Origin: Dactylellina haptotyla
Taxonomy: Eukaryota; Ascomycota; Orbiliomycetes; Orbiliales; Orbiliaceae
Length of the DNA stretch: 64,000 bases
Direction: 5' to 3'
Assembly: GCA_031310005.1 (NCBI GenBank)
Contig: CM062388.1
Coordinates: 1,054,001-1,118,000, forward strand
The notes below the pieces were generated by a model. The model was not told where the DNA came from. It saw only the letters and a program-made list of their open reading frames with translations, and did no database searches. The position numbers were made by a program, and so were the translations under genes. Below, piece by piece: positions 58,948-64,000 of this stretch. Positions within the stretch are counted from its first letter, which is position 1. The number at the start of each line of letters is the position of its first letter.

Positions 58948-61900
58948 ATGGAATCAAGCGCGATCCGCGAGGCTGCGGTCGCTTGCCAGCAGAGTCTAAA
59001 GAAAAGTCTTGAGATTCCTCATCTAACGGAAAACGGATGGGCGGAGAATCGACTCCTGGATTTTAATCTTTGGGCGGCTGGCGCCGGTGTATCTGCGAAA
59101 GGAAAACTTTCTTTGGATGAAAGACTTTCTTCGAAAACCGAAATTAAGAATACTCTAGCAAATCTGCTGCGTCTCCTGAAGTTATTTGTGGATAGCTGTC
59201 AAGAGCAAGGTATTCTTCTCAATTCATCATACTAGGCCCACATTATTGCTAATACGATAATTCACAATTCTATCAATTCCAATAGTCGTGGAACAATCCG
59301 CTGAAATCGACGTTGCTGAGACTAGAGACGATAGCAAAACACCACTTGCTCAGCTATCGGAATCGGAGATCGAGGCTCGGAAAGACGTGGAAATTACATT
59401 GGATCAAATTATCCGATTAACTGTCGCTATTCGCAAAGCAGGCTCTGGGGCACGATTGAAGCGGGCGGATAAAAGCTTTGATGCGAGGAGCCCGTTATTG
59501 AAGGAATTGCAAACTTTTCTTGAAGTTGTTATTCCTCCGAGAGGTTTCAAAACGGAAGGACAGTTAACTACGATACAGTCACGGCTCATAGACGCCAACT
59601 TGCGCCGGCGGCATCGCTTCTCCTATGCGAAAAAACATTCGCAGAAGCTAGCAGGGAAGCCCTCAGGCTCGCAGCCAAAAAAAGAGCCCAAAGCACCAGT
59701 TAATCATGAAATTTCAGCCAGTAAACAATTAGAGAATGGCCCTATCGACACTCAAGAAATTGAGCAAGTCGCCGAGTCAGATGCAAAGCCCATTTTTGCG
59801 GAACGCGCTCCATCCACCATTGCACTAACTGTTGAGACTGCCGCCTCAGCAGTCGAAGGGACAATCATACTTACAGAGAGGAAAGCAGCCAGAGCCCCGG
59901 TAACGGTCATCTCAAGAATATCTTCCAAAATTAGTTATCCTCGGCCACCACCAACTACACGATTCCAAACTGTTTTTAAATGCCCTTGTTGCTGTCAATC
60001 ACTACCAATAGCTTTTACCGAACGAAGTCAGTGGAAGTAAGCAAATTCAATATTCCGAAGCACAAAATTACGAGGAATATTTCTGACTATATGAGCAGGA
60101 AGCATCTTGCAGGTGACATTCTGCCATATACATGCGTTCTTGAAAACTGCGAAGCGCCATTACATCTATACCTCTCACGTAAAGATTGGGAGAATCATAT
60201 AAAAACAGACCATGGCCAGATTTGGAGCTGTACAGTCTGCGAACAGTCCGGCGAAATAGCCGAATTTCAAAAAGAGGACGACATAATTCATCATTTGAAA
60301 TCGCAACACCAAAATGAAGTGGGCGCGGACGAAATCGCAATGTTTGTGGAGGCATCATGCTCTTCGAAGCCTGTTGAAGCTATCGGATGTCCACTTTGCT
60401 CTGGTCCCGAAGAAGGGCAGGATTGTTTTGAACATATAGCCCAATGCGTCCACGACTTCTCATTGAGATCTCTTCCCGCACCTGGGGAGGACGGCGACCC
60501 GAATAACTACTTCGACGTTGACTCCAAAAACAGTAGCTCACAAAATACTGTCCCGTCATCACAAGCCGAGGACAGAGAGATGGAAGATCTACCGGAGTTG
60601 GACTACGATTCAGAAAAAGAGGCTGACGAAACAACGCTAACGCAAATAACAGAATCCTCATTGAAGTCTCTTGCACAACCAACTGGCGTGGATATGGGCT
60701 TGAGACTTCAGGAATGGCTCTTAGCAGATAGTGGGAAGCAAAACTCTAATGAAGAAGTGAGACCCATAGAAGACGTTCAACTCAGTGAAGATGTTTCCAA
60801 TGGGTACAATTTTACAGTAGGTTGTATTTATACCCATCCCGATATCTATTTTGTGGCCAATCTGCTGCAAAATCAAGACAGTTTTACAGTCACAACATCA
60901 CACAGCCGATTGGTTTATACAGGAGGCCAAATTGGAGAGCACAAAGTAGTTCACAACACCCTCCTCTCCGATGATTACCCCCTCTCTACAGCTATCCGCG
61001 AAATGATAGACGATTTCCCGTCAATCCGTATTATTATCGTATTGGGCATTGGGAGTGGCATCCCGAACCATGTCCAGCTTGGAGATGCCGTTATTGGGAA
61101 TTGTGTAGTTCCTATCAATACAGAAGGTGAAACCGATGATATTCAGCTCGTACATGCCGCTATAAATAGGCCGAATTTTTTGATCGATGCGATAGCTGCA
61201 TTGAAAACAAAGGGTGCCAAAGATATTTACAATAGATACGAATACCTATTCCAGGCATCAATAAGCGATTGGCCGACCCTTCCACAAGCATATGACCGTC
61301 GTACGAAGCCTTTGTACGATATTCTATTTGAGAGCGACGTTCCCCATGTTCGTAGCTCCGCGAGTGATTCGGCGCCGCCATGCAACCAGTGCGACCAGTC
61401 GAAAGCGACCCCAATGGTAATCTCTTCCATACCAAGGTACCATCACGGCCGTATCGGCTCGGTAAAAGAGCCAGTCAGGTCAGGGAGAGACCGTGATAGA
61501 TATTTAAATAATATTCTTGCCTTCGTGCCTGATACGATGTGTTTTGAATCGAAATGTATTGATTTATGGGATATCGAAGAAACGGCATCTCGGTGGAAAC
61601 GAAAATTTTCCTTCCCTTTAAATTTACTCCTAATCCAAGGTATTTCCGACTATGCGGACTCTCACAATAAAGGATGGGAAGGCCCCGCAGCTGTAGCCGC
61701 AGCGACGTACGCGAACAGCCTCTTACTGGAGCTTGAAAAGAAAGATCTAGAGCGAGAATTTACAATAAAGTCTGAGATAGACGCTCGTAAGTTTTACCAT
61801 AATTTCAAGGTGTTCAAATACTAATGAGCATTTCTAACTTGGTCATGGTTTCTCTGAAGAAACTTCAGATACTCGACGCGAGATAGATATATCTCCTATG

Positions 61901-64000
61901 ATTATTGACACAGATGAAATTAAGGCAAAAGATCTATCAGGACATGTACACGTTGGCGCGAGATGCATCTTCCACTGGATAGCTTGCAATTTTACAACTA
62001 CCGACGTCAACGAATGGATGGAACATGTGAATGATCATGTATCATCAAGCGAGATATTTGCCCCGAGACGCGCAACGAAACTCGCACCCACCGCTCGATT
62101 TTTTGATGAAGTAATTCAAGAGGAAGTACCTCCCGACGATATGCCTGTCACTTGGGAATGTCGTTTTACGGATGATTGTGGCTACTTTATCGAAACTGGT
62201 CACAAACTTGCTGGATGGCAATTTGGTATATGGAAACCAAAATTGGAACACATATACCAACACTTGACCAAACAGGGTATTCCACCGGAATATGGCCAGG
62301 AAACCGAACATTGGCTGAAATTTTACAGATCCCTTAAGCTCTGCGATGATTATGATGTATACAAGGCCTCTTCAAGCTTCAATCCTAACAACTATTACCC
62401 CCCAGCCTACCTAAGTCCGGAACTAAAGTATGAAAGGCTTCTCAACTGGTTGACACCCGTCAGTTACTCTGACTACCTAGCAGAGCAGCTTGAAAAATGC
62501 AAACCTGGATTTTCTCATCTTTTATCAAACTCCACCATCAAGGGTTGGATGAAACAGAGTTCTCGCACAATTATTAGCCAAGGAATTACCGGGTCCGGAA
62601 AGACAGCGACTACCGCAATATTTGTGCAAAAGATCAGAGAGATAAGAGAAGAGATTGAAGACCCTGGCTTCGCCTATATATTCTGCAGGAGTGCTTTAGA
62701 ATATCAGCAAACAGCGGTTGCCATTCTAGCAAATGTCCTAAAACAACTAATTAGCACACTGCGATTCAATAGGGCGAAGTTCAATGACACTATGGACGCC
62801 TTAGAATCACTATACGTTTCTTATGTGCGACGTGGGACTGCGGTGTCTCTTTCCGACGTCACTGATTTACTTCGCTCAGTTGTTGCACACCATAAAACCA
62901 TCTTCATTCTGACCGATGGGATCACCGAAGTTGATGATGATAACATGGAGCGTTCAAATCTTATTTTGGGATTGTTTTCAATCCAGCAATCTTGCGACCA
63001 CCTCCATATGTGGATTACATCCCCGCCCGACGAGTGGAGAGAAAATCCGATGCTCAGTCCAGGTCTCAGAGACATTTGCTTGGATATAGGTCCAAACAGC
63101 GAAGATATTGAAAAGTATTTTGATTATCGACTAAAACAAATAACACCTGCTAAAGGTGTCGATATCGATACTGCCTGGAAATTTGAATTTATGAATAAAC
63201 TCAATGAGAACTCCGAGATAACGTAAGGGACACCGTCACTCATAAAACGTTGTAGTTCAGGCGAATTAACTCTTGAATTAGTTGGACTAAAGCTCGAGCT
63301 GTACTCGAAGACTACATATTGTCTAAAACAGCCACTGTTCCCATTGTAGTAAAAGAGGCGACTGAAAAACACCAATCAGAAACTGAGTCCCTCAAAGATT
63401 CTACAAAGAGAGGATCTGTTGAAGAACTGAACGATTTTCTAGAAACCATGGAACCCGACCCTGTGGTGGGTCTTTACAGGGACGCTTTAGCCAATATCAG
63501 GAACATACAGAACAAGAACCTCCGAAATTGCATCATCGACCTATTGGCCTGGGTTACATTCGCCCGCCGTCCGCTCACTCAAAATGAGCTCTTCGATATT
63601 GTACTATTTGGATTAGACGGAGAAATTTTAGGGAAACTTCCGAATCCTCTAAATCTACTGCCATACTGTAGTCAATTTATTGGCAACAATGCCCATGAAC
63701 AGGACAGTATTGAGTTTACTGATTATTCCGCCCGGCTATACTTGGAAATTGAGCTTCTAAAAGACAAAGCCACAGAATTTGTCTCCTCTCCCCATTTATA
63801 TATCTCAAATAGATGTATTCAATACATGTCTCAGCCTGATTTCAGATACGGGCCAGCCAGCACCCGGTTGAAATACACTGAATTGGCGCGGCAGCATCCT
63901 TTCTATGCTTATGCCTCAACTCGGTGGGGTTACCACGCGAAACTGACGAACATCATCCATGAAACTGTAATTACGTTTCTTGAAAATGACCGGCTTGTAT
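58948..64000 (+). CDS. NLR-type STAND protein with zinc fingers, degenerate PNP and NACHT (3' end outside window)
   Basis: Exons 58948-59209, 59286-60036, 60099-61786, 61869-63222 and 63282 to the edge keep one frame for about 1591 residues. The acceptor at 60099 gives a 62-nt intron with a TTCTGAC branch point; nearer ones are too short. In order: a helical domain with NRLLDFNLWAAGAGVSAKGKLSLD; C2H2-like fingers (about 320-470, CPCCC, CVLENCEAP...H, CTVC, CPLC); a PNP-like domain (570-880); another finger-like part (RCIFHWIACNF...H); then NACHT with Walker A GITGSGKT (near 1138) and Walker B-like FILTDGITEVDD. The last exon continues as the winged-helix region (STRWGYHAKL), which usually precedes ankyrin or similar repeats. 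In the PNP part FEMEGAG is replaced by FESKCID and SGD/SGN by VKE. Fungal NLRs act in self/non-self recognition and cell death. Confidence 0.88.

Noticed and set aside
60037-60074. Alternative 38-nt intron in the NLR gene
   Set aside because: Keeps the frame but is shorter than normal fungal introns; the 62-nt alternative ending at 60098 has a CTGAC branch point and is preferred.

Overview
The window comes from a filamentous ascomycete (Pezizomycotina); a leotiomycete-like fungus is my guess, but nothing here proves the class. The signs are many short introns (about 50-190 nt) with GTAAGT-like donors and CTRAY branch points, compact housekeeping genes with mixed orientation, a GLEYA-type adhesin, and fungal NLR genes combining Pfs/PNP and NACHT domains. 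I found 21 probable protein genes, one of them weak and one cut by the right edge. I saw no rRNA, tRNA, CRISPR array or intact transposon.

Layout. 299-10535 (-) is one giant secreted repeat protein of about 3365 residues: a Cys-containing N-terminus in two small exons, about fifty Thr/Val/Ile-rich repeats and four GLEYA/PA14-like modules. A 5.5-kb gene-free stretch follows. 16-39 kb is ordinary housekeeping: NMN adenylyltransferase (+), a weak ORF, a heme-less sulfite oxidase (-), glycogen synthase (+), a serine-dehydrogenase-like SDR (+), glutamyl-tRNA synthetase (-), a HID1-family protein (-), thioredoxin (-), Pom34-like nucleoporin (+) and mitoribosomal bL19m (-). 39.8-49.1 kb holds a likely mitochondrial unknown (+), a disordered/coiled-coil unknown (-), a PQ-loop membrane protein (+), TIM22 (+), a small inhibitor-like beta-trefoil protein (-) and a mitochondrial membrane protein (-). 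49.7-54.8 kb carries a type II membrane glycosyltransferase-like protein (-), a Cys-rich single-pass surface protein (+) and a zinc-less medium-chain reductase (-).

The most notable locus is at the right end. Two genes are transcribed away from each other across a 512-bp gap, and both contain a purine nucleoside phosphorylase-like (Pfs/PNP_UDP_1) domain. The left one (55458-58435, -) joins a DUF7580 region to a PNP domain that keeps its signature motifs, and has no NACHT. The right one (58948 to beyond 64000, +) is an NLR: helical N-terminus, C2H2-like fingers, a PNP domain, a further finger-like segment, then NACHT. Its PNP domain has lost the usual substrate motifs. This suggests a paired system in which one partner keeps the putative enzyme and the other carries a dead copy as a decoy or regulator. 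That model is inference.

Exon structures were worked out by hand from splice signals and checked for phase; every multi-exon model reported as confident keeps one open frame through all its junctions.
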